DNA of 41,580 nucleotides, taken from positions 1 to 41,580 of the forward strand of contig NZ_JAELUH010000045.1 of assembly GCF_016429215.1 (NCBI RefSeq), given 5' to 3'. Shown piece by piece: positions 1 through 6,566 of the stretch. Each line of letters starts with the position of its first letter. Within the stretch, counting starts at the first letter, position 1. A program made the translations under genes and the position numbers. The DNA is from Herbaspirillum sp. ASV7. GTDB taxonomy: Bacteria; Pseudomonadota; Gammaproteobacteria; Burkholderiales; Burkholderiaceae_D. Under the pieces are notes generated by a model. The model worked only from the letters and a program-made list of their open reading frames with translations, did no database searches and was not told the origin of the DNA.

Positions 1-524
1 TCGCCCGCACCTTCCAGAACATCCGCCTGTTCGGCGAGATGACGGTGCTGGAGAACGTGATGGTGGGTTGCCACGTGCGCACCAAGCAGAACGTGTTCGG
101 CGCGGTATTCCGCCACAAGGCTGCGCGCGATGAGGAAGCGGCCATCCGCGCCAAGTCGCAGCAACTGCTGGACTTCGTGGGCATCGGCCAGTTCGCCAAG
201 CGCACGGCGCGCCACCTGTCCTATGGCGACCAGCGTCGCCTGGAGATCGCCCGTGCGCTGGCGACCGATCCGCAACTGCTGGCGCTGGACGAACCGGCGG
301 CCGGCATGAACGCCACCGAGAAGCTGGGCCTGCGCGAGCTGCTGGTGAAGATCCAGGCCGAGGGCAAGACCATCCTGCTGATCGAGCACGATGTGAAGCT
401 GATGATGGGCCTGTGCAACCGCATCACGGTGCTGGACTACGGCAAGCCGATTGCCGAGGGTGTGCCGGCGGATGTGCAGAAGAACCCGGCGGTGATCGAG
501 GCCTACCTCGGCGCGGGACATTAA
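1..524 (+). CDS. livG: Branched-chain amino acid ABC transporter ATP-binding protein LivG, C-terminal part
   Basis: This is the 3' part of a gene cut by the window edge; the reading frame is open from base 3 and ends with TAA at 522-524. The visible protein starts at the Q-loop (ARTFQNIRLF). It then has the LivG-type insert, the ABC signature (LSYGDQRRLEIARAL), Walker B (LLALDEPAAGMN) and the switch histidine (LLIEHDVKLMMGLCNRITVLDYG). It ends in the family's usual EAYLGAGH tail. LivG is one of the two cytoplasmic ATPases of the LivFGHMJ/K importer for leucine, isoleucine and valine or related substrates. livF follows, supporting a liv operon whose permease genes lie upstream of the window. 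Substrate specificity cannot be read from the ATPase. Confidence 0.93.
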   Translation, partial: ARTFQNIRLFGEMTVLENVMVGCHVRTKQNVFGAVFRHKAARDEEAAIRAKSQQLLDFVGIGQFAKRTARHLSYGDQRRLEIARALATDPQLLALDEPAAGMNATEKLGLRELLVKIQAEGKTILLIEHDVKLMMGLCNRITVLDYGKPIAEGVPADVQKNPAVIEAYLGAGH

Positions 525-559
525 CTAATGGCGGCCTCGAAATCGGTTACGCGGCCACT

Positions 560-654
560 TACCGTTCGTCCTGAGTAGCGGCGCAGCCGCGTATCGAAGG
601 CGCGCAGGCGTGTCTTCGATACGGCCATCAATGGCCTACCCAGTCCGAACGGTA
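560..654. repeat. REP-like extragenic palindrome between livG and livF
   Basis: An imperfect long hairpin fills most of the livG-livF gap. Outer arms TACCGTTCG (560-568) and CGAACGGTA (646-654) are perfect complements. Inner arms GTATCGAAG (591-599) and CTTCGATAC (614-622) are also perfect, with partial pairing between. This resembles the dispersed extragenic palindromes common in GC-rich Proteobacteria. It may stabilise or attenuate the upstream message, but that is inference. Confidence 0.6.
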
Positions 655-703
655 GTTGATTGATTTCAGAACAGCCTCCAAGCAGCTAGCGAGAGCACAA
701 GAC

Positions 704-1429
704 ATGACAACGAATATTCTTAAAGTAGAAGGCCTCTCGGTGGCCTACGGCGGCATCCAGGCCGTCAAGGGCATCGCCCTGGAAGTCAACGAAGGCGAAC
801 TGGTGACGCTGATCGGCGCCAACGGTGCCGGCAAGACCACGACCCTGAAGGCCATCACCGGCACGCTGCCCGCCAGCCGTGTCGAAGGTCATATCGAATA
901 CCTGGGTCATGCGCTGAAGGGCAAGAAGTCCTTCGAGCTGGTCAAGGACAAGCTGGCGATGGTGCCGGAAGGGCGTGGCGTGTTCACGCGCATGAGCATC
1001 CACGAAAACCTGCTGATGGGTGCCTACACCAGCAATGACAAGGGCCAGATCGCGGCCGACATCGACAAGTGGTTCACGGTCTTCCCGCGCCTGAAGGAGC
1101 GTGCCGCGCAGATGGCGGGGACGCTGTCGGGTGGCGAGCAGCAGATGCTGGCGATGGCGCGTGCGCTGATGAGCCATCCCAAGCTGCTGTTGCTGGACGA
1201 GCCCTCGATGGGCCTGTCGCCGATCATGGTGGAGAAGATCTTCGAGGTGATCCGCAATGTGTCGGCGCAGGGCATCACGATCCTGCTGGTGGAACAGAAC
1301 GCCAAGCTGGCGCTGGAGGCGGCGCATCGCGGTTACGTGATGGAGTCGGGCCTGATCACCATGCACGGCCAGGCGCGCCAGATGCTGGATGATCCTCGGG
1401 TGAAGGCGGCTTATCTGGGTGAAGCATGA
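704..1429 (+). CDS. livF: Branched-chain amino acid ABC transporter ATP-binding protein LivF
   Basis: A 241-residue ATPase of the usual LivF length when started at ATG 704 (MTTNILKVEGLSVAYGG). The open frame extends upstream to 656, but those residues do not resemble the family. Visible motifs are Walker A (GANGAGKTT), the ABC signature (LSGGEQQMLAMARAL), Walker B (LLLLDEPSMGLSP) and the switch region (ILLVEQNAKLAL). The product pairs with LivG to power import of branched-chain or related amino acids. A strong hairpin terminator follows at 1491-1523, so this is the last gene of the liv operon. The upstream gap holds a REP-like palindrome, which may set different LivG and LivF levels. Confidence 0.95.
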   Translation: MTTNILKVEGLSVAYGGIQAVKGIALEVNEGELVTLIGANGAGKTTTLKAITGTLPASRVEGHIEYLGHALKGKKSFELVKDKLAMVPEGRGVFTRMSIHENLLMGAYTSNDKGQIAADIDKWFTVFPRLKERAAQMAGTLSGGEQQMLAMARALMSHPKLLLLDEPSMGLSPIMVEKIFEVIRNVSAQGITILLVEQNAKLALEAAHRGYVMESGLITMHGQARQMLDDPRVKAAYLGEA

Positions 1430-1490
1430 CCTCCATGAAAGTGGAAAAGCTGTAAAAGGTTAAAACGATTTATATCGTTTTCCGTATGAG

Positions 1491-1523
1491 AAAGGGGCGC
1501 AACCAAGGTTGCGCCCCTTTTTC
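1491..1523. terminator. Bidirectional rho-independent terminator after livF
   Basis: The stem AAAGGGGCGCAACC (1491-1504) pairs with GGTTGCGCCCCTTT (1507-1520) and runs into a T tract. The A-rich left flank gives a U tract on the other strand too. It therefore probably ends both livF and the convergent small gene at 1553-1630. Confidence 0.85.
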
Positions 1524-1552
1524 TTTGCGGGTGCGGCCAGCGCAGCTGGCGC

Positions 1553-1630
1553 TCAATGGACAAACAGATAAAGCAATACCAGCAGGAAGGCTGGCACGCC
1601 GCACAGCCATGCGAGGAAATACTTGCCCAT
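1553..1630 (-). CDS. Small single-span membrane protein (25 aa)
   Basis: A 25-residue reading frame too short for usual gene callers. It starts MGKYFLAWLCGVP and continues as one hydrophobic helix. The start at 1630 is chosen because a perfect AAGGAG lies at 1637-1643 with normal spacing; an in-frame ATG at 1636 would touch the ribosome site. The pattern (short charged start, L-x-W-L-x-G-(V/I)-P, then a leucine-rich helix) matches the 24-residue protein at 2596-2670, so the two are paralogues. It has its own copy of the TCCTAC-N18-CTGAT element 127 nt upstream. I do not recognise a named family. A small envelope-stress membrane protein is the likely role. Confidence 0.7.
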   Translation of the reverse strand: MGKYFLAWLCGVPAFLLVLLYLFVH

Positions 1631-1757
1631 GATCATTCTCCTTGTGTGGGTGGTCAGTGAGAGGCATCGGTACTGCCCTGTTCGCGTGGCAAGCCGGCTC
1701 GGTGCTGCAGACGCTTGCGCACACTGCTCATCCTGGACTGGTCGCGCTCACGGGGCC

Positions 1758-1786
1758 ATCAGACATCGCCGCAAAACCCTGTAGGA
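1758..1786 (-). promoter_or_regulatory. TCCTAC-N18-CTGAT element upstream of the 25-aa gene
   Basis: On the minus strand TCCTAC (1786-1781) is followed after 18 nt by CTGAT (1762-1758). The box ends 127 nt before the start codon at 1630. Spacing and both boxes match five other sites in this window, and the interior TTGCGG matches the site at 10619-10647. Confidence 0.6.
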
Positions 1787-1874
1787 AGCAGCCTTCCAGC
1801 GGTGGCGAGGCCGATGACCCGTAAGTATCGGTGCATGGAGTGAAGAAGCAATGCTGGCAAGGCTTTGCGCGTTG

Positions 1875-1903
1875 TCCTACAAGACAATCGGCCGCCGTCC
1901 TAT
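1875..1903 (+). promoter_or_regulatory. TCCTAC-N18-CCTAT element upstream of the CsbD-like gene
   Basis: TCCTAC at 1875-1880 is followed after 18 nt by CCTAT at 1899-1903, 93 nt before ATG 1997. The AATCGG in the spacer is shared with the sites at 2441 and 9098. It is a member of the shared stress-gene promoter-like motif. Confidence 0.6.
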
Positions 1904-1996
1904 AGAGCCCAGCAGTAGGGCCTTGCTACCATTTTTTCCAAGCTGCACATCCTGCAAGACCACCTTGAGCCATCTTGACCACGAGGAGACGCAACC

Positions 1997-2194
1997 ATGA
2001 ACAAGAAGACGATCACCGGCCAGTTTCATGTCGTCCTGGGCAAGTTCCAGGAAAGCATGGCCGCTGCACTGGGCAATGCGGCCCTGCAGCGCGCTGCACA
2101 ACGACGCCAGATGGACGGTCGCGTCCTGCATGCGGTGGGGGAGGCGCAAGACCTCATCAAGCGCTCGCTGCGCCAGCGTGCCGGTTCCCTTTGA
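1997..2194 (+). CDS. Small CsbD-like general stress protein (65 aa)
   Basis: A 65-residue soluble, basic, helical protein starting MNKKTITGQFHVVLGKFQESMAAALGN. The start (MNK-x-x-I-x-G-x-x-x-x-x-x-G-K) and the later G-x-x-x-x-x-G-E-A-Q pattern recall the repeated G-K motifs of CsbD proteins such as the one at 8869-9039. The match is weak, so CsbD-like is a tentative label. It is the first gene of a co-directional run of small stress genes (1997-4867). The shared TCCTAC element lies 93 nt upstream. A GAGGAG-like ribosome site precedes ATG 1997. Confidence 0.7.
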   Translation: MNKKTITGQFHVVLGKFQESMAAALGNAALQRAAQRRQMDGRVLHAVGEAQDLIKRSLRQRAGSL

Positions 2195-2214
2195 ACAAGG
2201 TCGGGAGAGTCGCA

Positions 2215-2412
2215 ATGAGTTTCTCACGCAAACTGATGTGGGCCGCCGGCCTGGCCGGTGTCGCTGTAGGCGCGGCGTTGACATCCCTGGCCCGCCAGGC
2301 CGGTCAGCGTGAACGTCGCCTGCAGAGCCTGGCGCTGCAGCGCTGGGAAGATGAAGGTGGCAGTGCGCGCGCCAGCGTGCAGCGCCTGCCGGCGCGCGAA
2401 CGCGTTCGTTGA
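2215..2412 (+). CDS. Small membrane-anchored hypothetical protein (65 aa)
   Basis: A 65-residue protein starting MSFSRKLMWAAGLAGVAVG at ATG 2215, with GGGAGA nearby upstream. The open frame extends back to 1975, but that part overlaps the preceding gene in another frame and is rejected. Residues about 8-26 form one glycine/alanine-rich membrane helix. The rest is arginine-rich and probably cytoplasmic. It lies 20 nt after the CsbD-like gene and is likely co-transcribed with it. No family is recognised. Confidence 0.65.
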   Translation: MSFSRKLMWAAGLAGVAVGAALTSLARQAGQRERRLQSLALQRWEDEGGSARASVQRLPARERVR

Positions 2413-2440
2413 ACGGTAGGGAAGGGCTAGGCAGTCGTTG

Positions 2441-2469
2441 TCCTACACGGCAATCGGGCTGGCGCCGAT
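2441..2469 (+). promoter_or_regulatory. TCCTAC-N18-CCGAT element upstream of the 24-aa gene
   Basis: TCCTAC at 2441-2446 is followed after 18 nt by CCGAT at 2465-2469, 126 nt before ATG 2596. The spacer contains CAATCGG as in the 1875 site. The gene cluster therefore probably has an internal promoter here. Confidence 0.6.
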
Positions 2470-2595
2470 ACAGAGCGCGACAAGGAGCCGGTATCTTGCC
2501 ACTACGCCGATCAATGAAGCAGGCGACGCATCACGACAGAGGACATGCCGCGCTGGCGAGACGCCGGCAAGATCAAGAACAACGGAGGAGGCCTT

Positions 2596-2670
2596 ATGGA
2601 CAAGCTCGTGCTCGGGTGGCTCTTGGGTATACCGGTGCTGATGTTGATCCTGTTGCAGTACCTGATGTAG
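2596..2670 (+). CDS. Small single-span membrane protein (24 aa)
   Basis: A 24-residue protein starting MDKLVLGWLLGIP and continuing as a single hydrophobic helix. ATG 2596 is preceded by a strong GGAGGAG site at 2584-2590. It is a clear paralogue of the 25-residue protein at 1553-1630: same length, same charged start, same W-L-x-G-(V/I)-P core. Both carry the same upstream motif at nearly the same distance (126 and 127 nt). Two conserved copies with good ribosome sites argue that these are real genes. Function is unknown; a small stress-induced membrane protein is inferred from context. Confidence 0.72.
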   Translation: MDKLVLGWLLGIPVLMLILLQYLM

Positions 2671-2728
2671 GCCGCCACAGGCGCCATTGGCCATTGGCAA
2701 TCACACCAACCCTTCATGGAGGACAAGC

Positions 2729-3043
2729 ATGCAAGCCAACAAACTGAAGACCGTGCGCAACGATGTGCAATCCCTGTTGCAGCAGGCCCAGGATCTCTTT
2801 GCGCAAGCTGCGCAGACCACCGGCCAGAAGGCTGACGAGCTGCGTGCTAGTGCACAGGCCCTGCTGGAGCAGGCGCTCAATACCGCCCACGATGCCCAGT
2901 CGACGGTGGTCGAGACCGGCCGCCAGATCGTCACCACCACAGACGACTATGTCCAATCCAATCCCTGGCGCGCCATTGCCATCGGCACCGGTATCGGCCT
3001 GCTGGTCGGGCTGGCTGTGGGGCGCTGCGCCGACCACGGTTGA
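2729..3043 (+). CDS. DUF883 (ElaB/YqjD-like) membrane-anchored protein
   Basis: A 104-residue protein started at ATG 2729, which has GGAGG at 2718-2722; the upstream open frame is not supported. Residues about 1-75 are a long amphipathic, coiled-coil-prone helix rich in Q, A and E (LLQQAQDLFAQAAQTTGQ). A conserved NPWRAIAIGTGIGLLVG motif leads into a C-terminal membrane anchor. This is the DUF883 layout of E. coli ElaB/YqjD, C-tail-anchored inner-membrane proteins linked to stationary phase and ribosome binding. It sits inside the stress cluster. Family assignment is firm; the role here is by analogy. Confidence 0.88.
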   Translation: MQANKLKTVRNDVQSLLQQAQDLFAQAAQTTGQKADELRASAQALLEQALNTAHDAQSTVVETGRQIVTTTDDYVQSNPWRAIAIGTGIGLLVGLAVGRCADHG

Positions 3044-3125
3044 TCGGGCCTGATCACGGGGTCCAGCCAGGCGCGCTGACCGAGAGCGGCGCGCATTAGT
3101 CAAGAAACCGGAGAAAGGAATGACC

Positions 3126-3695
3126 ATGACCAAGAATCCGCCTCAGACCGAGGCCAGCAAGAAACAGCCTGCCCGGCAAGCCTTCCATCTGGACAAGGAG
3201 GCCATCCGTGCTGCGGCAGGCAAGATCAGCGAGGGCGCTGTCACCGAAGGCTATCGCGGCAATCGCAAGGAAGTCATCGCCATGCTCAATGATGCGCTGG
3301 CCACCGAGCTGCTGTGCGTGATGCGCTACAAGCGTCACTACTACACGGCCAAGGGACTGGAGATCGAGGCCATCAAGGGCGAGTTCCTGCAGCACGCGCA
3401 GGAGGAGCAAAGCCATGCCGACATGATCGCCGAGCGCATCGTGCAGCTCAATGGCGAACCGGATTTCAATCCGCAGACGCTGACCGAACGCAGCCATGCG
3501 CACTACGACGAATCGGCCGACATCAAGGACATGATCCGCGCCAACCTGGTCGAGGAGCGCGTGGCCATCGAGGCCTATCGCCAGATGATCGAGCGCATCG
3601 GTGACGATGATCCGACCACGCGGCACATGCTGGTCCAGATCATGGCGCAGGAAGAGGAGCACGCCGATGACATGAGCGACCTGCTCGGGTTGTAG
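3126..3695 (+). CDS. Ferritin-like diiron protein (bacterioferritin-related)
   Basis: A 189-residue four-helix-bundle protein. ATG 3126 is preferred over ATG 3120 because AAAGGA (3114-3119) is properly spaced only for 3126. Four helices carry the ligands expected for a ferritin-like diiron site: LATELLCVMRY, AQEEQSHADMIAERI, NLVEERVAIEAYRQM and MAQEEEHADDM (two E-x-x-H motifs plus bridging glutamates). In bacterioferritin the residue after the second-helix glutamate is the haem-ligand Met52; here it is Gln (EEQSH), so haem binding as in Bfr is unlikely. An N-terminal extension of about 40 residues precedes the bundle. The likely role is iron storage or peroxide detoxification under stress. 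Confidence 0.85.
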   Translation: MTKNPPQTEASKKQPARQAFHLDKEAIRAAAGKISEGAVTEGYRGNRKEVIAMLNDALATELLCVMRYKRHYYTAKGLEIEAIKGEFLQHAQEEQSHADMIAERIVQLNGEPDFNPQTLTERSHAHYDESADIKDMIRANLVEERVAIEAYRQMIERIGDDDPTTRHMLVQIMAQEEEHADDMSDLLGL

Positions 3696-3720
3696 GCAAG
3701 AAGCAGTTGGATAACAACCA

Positions 3721-3742
3721 GGCCCGCACCGAGAGTGCGGCC
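3721..3742 (+). other. Intercistronic hairpin
   Basis: The arms CCGCAC (3724-3729) and GTGCGG (3735-3740) enclose a CGAGA loop, just upstream of the CsbD ribosome site. No U tract follows, so it is more likely an mRNA processing or stability element than a terminator. Confidence 0.4.
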
Positions 3743-3762
3743 ACATTGACAAGGAGATCATC

Positions 3763-3975
3763 ATGAATTGGGACATCGTGGAAGGCAACTGGAAGCAATT
3801 CAAGGGCAAGGCCAAGGAACAGTGGGGCAAGCTGACCGACGACGACCTCGACGTCATCGCCGGCAAGCGCGACCAGCTGGCCGGCCGTGTGCAGGAAGCC
3901 TACGGCGTGAGCAAGGAAGAGGCGGAGAAGCAGATCCGCGACTTCGAGACCCGCCACAAGGACTGGCGCCAGTAG
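3763..3975 (+). CDS. CsbD family general stress protein
   Basis: A 70-residue CsbD protein of typical length, starting MNWDIVEGNWKQFKGKAKEQWGKLTDDDLDVIAGKRDQL (shown here only as motifs: EGNWKQFKGKAKEQWGKLTD, then AGKRDQLAGRVQEAYG). ATG 3763 follows a perfect AAGGAG. CsbD proteins are small, hydrophilic, stress-induced proteins of unknown biochemical function, named after a Bacillus sigma-B target. It lies in the co-directional stress cluster. A second CsbD gene sits at 8869-9039. Confidence 0.93.
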   Translation: MNWDIVEGNWKQFKGKAKEQWGKLTDDDLDVIAGKRDQLAGRVQEAYGVSKEEAEKQIRDFETRHKDWRQ

Positions 3976-4062
3976 GCCGCCGGCCTGGTACCCATGCAGC
4001 AGACAGCGCGGCGCGGTGCGCGCCGCCACCAAGAACAAACCACAACGACAGGAAGACCCACA

Positions 4063-4440
4063 ATGAAAAAAATCATCGCAACCATGATCTTCGGTGCTGC
4101 CGCCATCGGCATGCAGGCCAGCGCATTGGCCGCCGACCCGGCGGCGGCGCAGTACAAGGCGGACAAGGCCAAGGCCGATGCCGACTACAAGGTCGCCAAG
4201 AAGAAATGCGGTCCGCTCAAGGGTAACGACAAGGATGTCTGCGACAAGCAGGCCAAGGCAGACCACGAGTCGGCCATCGCCGATGCCAAGGCCAAGCGCA
4301 AGGGCGCCGAGGCCGACAAGGACGCCCGCAAGGACAAGAATGACGCCAACTATGACGTGGCCAAGGAAAAGTGCGACGCCTTGAGCGGCGACGCCAAGGA
4401 CCAGTGCGTGGCCAATGCCAAGTCCAAATACGGCAAGTAA
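4063..4440 (+). CDS. Secreted Lys/Ala-rich protein with two Cys-pair repeats
   Basis: A 125-residue protein started at ATG 4063, with AGGAAG at 4050-4055. An N-terminal signal peptide (MKKIIATMIFGAAAIGMQASALA) predicts export. The mature part is highly charged and helical. It holds two copies of a Y-x-x-A-K-x-K-C-x-x-L-x-G-x-x-K-D-x-C motif (about residues 41-66 and 93-116), each with a cysteine pair that could form a disulfide. The protein at 9893-10213 has one copy of the same motif. I know no named function. A periplasmic stress protein is inferred from the neighbours (CsbD before, BON after). Confidence 0.82.
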   Translation: MKKIIATMIFGAAAIGMQASALAADPAAAQYKADKAKADADYKVAKKKCGPLKGNDKDVCDKQAKADHESAIADAKAKRKGAEADKDARKDKNDANYDVAKEKCDALSGDAKDQCVANAKSKYGK

Positions 4441-4537
4441 GGCTTCCCCGGACTGGTGCGGCTGGCAGTGGGCAAGGCTGTCCGCGGGCCGCATCTGATC
4501 CTGTCTTCACCTTCATCTTTATCATTAGGAGAACATC

Positions 4538-4867
4538 ATGTCCTTGAGCAAAATGTCGCTGACCAAGCGTCTCTTCGGTTTCTTCCTGGCCCTGTTCATG
4601 GTTTCGCTGGTAGGTTGCGCCTCCGGCCCGGGCAAGGAAGGCACTGGCGAATACGTGGATGACGCCGTCATCACCACCAAGGTGAAGGCCGCTCTCTTCA
4701 ATGAACCCAACCTGAAGTCTGCCGAGGTCAATGTCGAGACCTACAAGGGTGTGGTGCAGCTCTCCGGCTTCGTCTCCAGCGCCACCTCGGCTGCCCGTGC
4801 GACCGAACTGGCGCGTGGCGTCAAGGGTGTGGTCTCGGTACGTAATGACCTGCGCCTGAAGCAGTAA
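4538..4867 (+). CDS. BON-domain lipoprotein (OsmY-like)
   Basis: A 109-residue protein with a lipoprotein signal ending in LVGC (Cys27). A single BON domain follows (about residues 40-107): DDAVITTKVKAALF, then VETYKGVVQLSGFV and GVKGVVSVRNDL, the usual alpha-beta pattern with conserved glycines. BON domains bind phospholipid surfaces and occur in OsmY and other envelope-stress proteins. ATG 4538 follows AGGAG; an internal Met6 is also possible. A hairpin terminator at 4883-4924 ends the stress cluster. Confidence 0.9.
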   Translation: MSLSKMSLTKRLFGFFLALFMVSLVGCASGPGKEGTGEYVDDAVITTKVKAALFNEPNLKSAEVNVETYKGVVQLSGFVSSATSAARATELARGVKGVVSVRNDLRLKQ

Positions 4868-4882
4868 GAGCGGGAACTTGCC

Positions 4883-4924
4883 TGGGCGCGACGGGTCTGT
4901 TGACCGGTTCGCGCCCATTTGTCT
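4883..4924 (+). terminator. Rho-independent terminator after the BON gene
   Basis: TGGGCGCGA (4883-4891) pairs perfectly with TCGCGCCCA (4909-4917), followed by TTTGTCTT. It closes the stress gene cluster before the regulator genes. Confidence 0.75.
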
Positions 4925-4980
4925 TAAGGTGTTTATCGCCGTAAGCCGCATGGAGCGGGCGATACGATGCGTTTTGCCTT

Positions 4981-5009
4981 AAGACAGTCTGATTGGCTTA
5001 AGGTATAGT
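4981..5009 (+). promoter_or_regulatory. Candidate sigma-70 promoter of the response regulator gene
   Basis: AAGACA (4981-4986) and TATAGT (5004-5009) are separated by 17 bp. CTTAAG palindromes at 4978-4983 and 4997-5002 overlap or flank it, and a third lies at 4923-4928. A regulator could bind these. The prediction rests on pattern only. Confidence 0.45.
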
Positions 5010-5221
5010 AGAAAAGCATTGCGACCGGGCAATCCGCACGGGGCCGTCGCCCCACCGAGGCAGGCGGGAGTGTCGGCGTAGTGCGGCAGCAAAGGCGCCA
5101 AGCCTGGCCAGTGGCGGTCTTGCGAACCCGACTGGCGCAGTGGCGGCCTATCATTAATACAGTACAGAGTACATCGCGGCGCAGGCTGTGCCGCAGTTTC
5201 AATTCACCGCTCAATATTGCC

Positions 5222-5851
5222 ATGACAAAAATACTTGTAGTCGATGACCATGCGGTCGTACGGGCAGGTGTGCACCACTTCATTTCTGAAATCCCGTCGA
5301 TGGAAATCGGCGGAGAGGCCAGCACCGCCGAGGAAGCCATCCGGCTGGTGCGCACCCAGGACTGGGACATCGTCCTGCTCGATATCGCAATGCCCGACAA
5401 GAGTGGCGTAGAAGTGTTGAAGCAGATCAAGCGCGAGAAGCCGGAGTTGCCGGTGCTGATGCTGTCGATGCATCCCGAGAGCCGCTATGCCGTGCAGGTG
5501 CTGCGCAGTGGCGCCTCCGGCTACGTGCAGAAGGAAGCGCTGGCGACCGAACTGGTCAATGCCATCAACACCATCCTGCGTGGGCACAAGTACATCAGCT
5601 ACGGCGTGGCCGAGCTGCTCACCAGCGAGCCGGTGGATTCGGAAAAGCCGCTGCATGAGACGCTGTCCCAGCGCGAGTACGAGATCTTCTACAAGCTGGG
5701 CCAGGGCCAGGGCGTGACGCAGATCGCCGATGAACTGTGCCTGTCGGTCAAGACGGTGAGCACCTATCGGTCGCGCGTGCTGCAGAAGATGAGCATGACC
5801 AACAATGCGGACATCATTTATTACGCGATCAAGAACAACCTGATCGATTGA
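5222..5851 (+). CDS. NarL/FixJ-family response regulator
   Basis: A 209-residue regulator started at ATG 5222 (MTKILVVDDHAVVRAG); the open frame reaches back to 5081 but the family begins here. The N-terminal receiver domain has acidic residues D8/D9, the phospho-acceptor D54 (VLLDIAMPD) and the lysine switch (VQKEA). The C-terminal LuxR-type helix-turn-helix is LSQREYEIFYKLGQGQGVTQIA followed by LSVKTVSTYRSRVLQKM. Phosphorylation by the HisKA_3 kinase at 6567-8600 is expected because such kinases pair with NarL-type regulators. No good ribosome site is visible before the start. Targets are unknown; the stress genes on both sides are candidates. Confidence 0.93.
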   Translation: MTKILVVDDHAVVRAGVHHFISEIPSMEIGGEASTAEEAIRLVRTQDWDIVLLDIAMPDKSGVEVLKQIKREKPELPVLMLSMHPESRYAVQVLRSGASGYVQKEALATELVNAINTILRGHKYISYGVAELLTSEPVDSEKPLHETLSQREYEIFYKLGQGQGVTQIADELCLSVKTVSTYRSRVLQKMSMTNNADIIYYAIKNNLID

Positions 5852-5934
5852 GGCCGTGGCTGTCGCGACGGCGACGCGGCAGGTCGCCATGGCAGACAGG
5901 GCAACTGGCAAGGAAGAGCACGGCACGGCGCATC

Positions 5935-6426
5935 ATGGATGACTTTCTCGACACCCGGTTCCAACGCGACAGTGATGGCGCACCTTTGCGTATCTTCCTG
6001 GTGGAGGATTCCGAGGATGTACGGGATCTCATCGTCGAGAGCCTGGCCGAGATCGCTGGGGTACGCCTGGTCGGCTATGCCGAGACTGAGATGCAGGCGC
6101 TGCGACATCTGCAGCAGAACAGCTACGATGTGCTGATCCTGGATATCCAGTTGAAGCAGGGCAATGGCATGAGCCTGCTGCAGGCGTTGGCGCGTTCCAA
6201 CACGCGTCGCCAGAGCGAGCTCAAGGTGGTGTTCAGCAACCATGTGAGCCCGACCTACCGGCGCGTAGGGGCGCAGTGTGGCGTCCAGCATTTTTTCGAC
6301 AAGTCCTCGGAGCTGCCGCTGCTGTGTGACCTGCTGCGCGAGCTGGCAGGCCAGAAGCTGGGCACGCCGCGTTCGGCCTCGAGCAACAATTCGCCGCAGG
6401 GATCCGCCCAGGCCGGCGGACGCTGA
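5935..6426 (+). CDS. Single-domain response regulator (receiver only)
   Basis: A 163-residue protein started at ATG 5935. A receiver domain spans about residues 18-145: acidic pair E24/D25, phospho-acceptor D70 (DVLILDIQLKQGNG), the S/T position in VVFSNH and the conserved lysine in FFDKSSE. No DNA-binding or enzymatic output domain follows; the C-terminal 20 residues are low-complexity (Ser/Asn/Gln/Gly). It may act as a phosphate sink, or by protein-protein contact with the sensor kinase encoded next. It lies 83 nt after the NarL regulator and about 140 nt before the kinase, so all three are probably one operon. Confidence 0.88.
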   Translation: MDDFLDTRFQRDSDGAPLRIFLVEDSEDVRDLIVESLAEIAGVRLVGYAETEMQALRHLQQNSYDVLILDIQLKQGNGMSLLQALARSNTRRQSELKVVFSNHVSPTYRRVGAQCGVQHFFDKSSELPLLCDLLRELAGQKLGTPRSASSNNSPQGSAQAGGR

Positions 6427-6566
6427 GGTAGCAGCCCGCCGCCAGGTCGCCAGGGCAGTTCGGCGCGACCAGGCCGGTGCAGGTGTGGGACCACGAGAAC
6501 AGATCATGGCGATGACGCCGGTGGGGCGTGTCGCACGGGTCGCACAAGAGCAAGGGATATCCGACG

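Noticed and set aside
5160..5221. Start of the response regulator further upstream (from 5081)
   Set aside because: The extra 47 residues are Arg/Gln-rich and unlike any receiver domain. The family starts at MTKILVVDDH.
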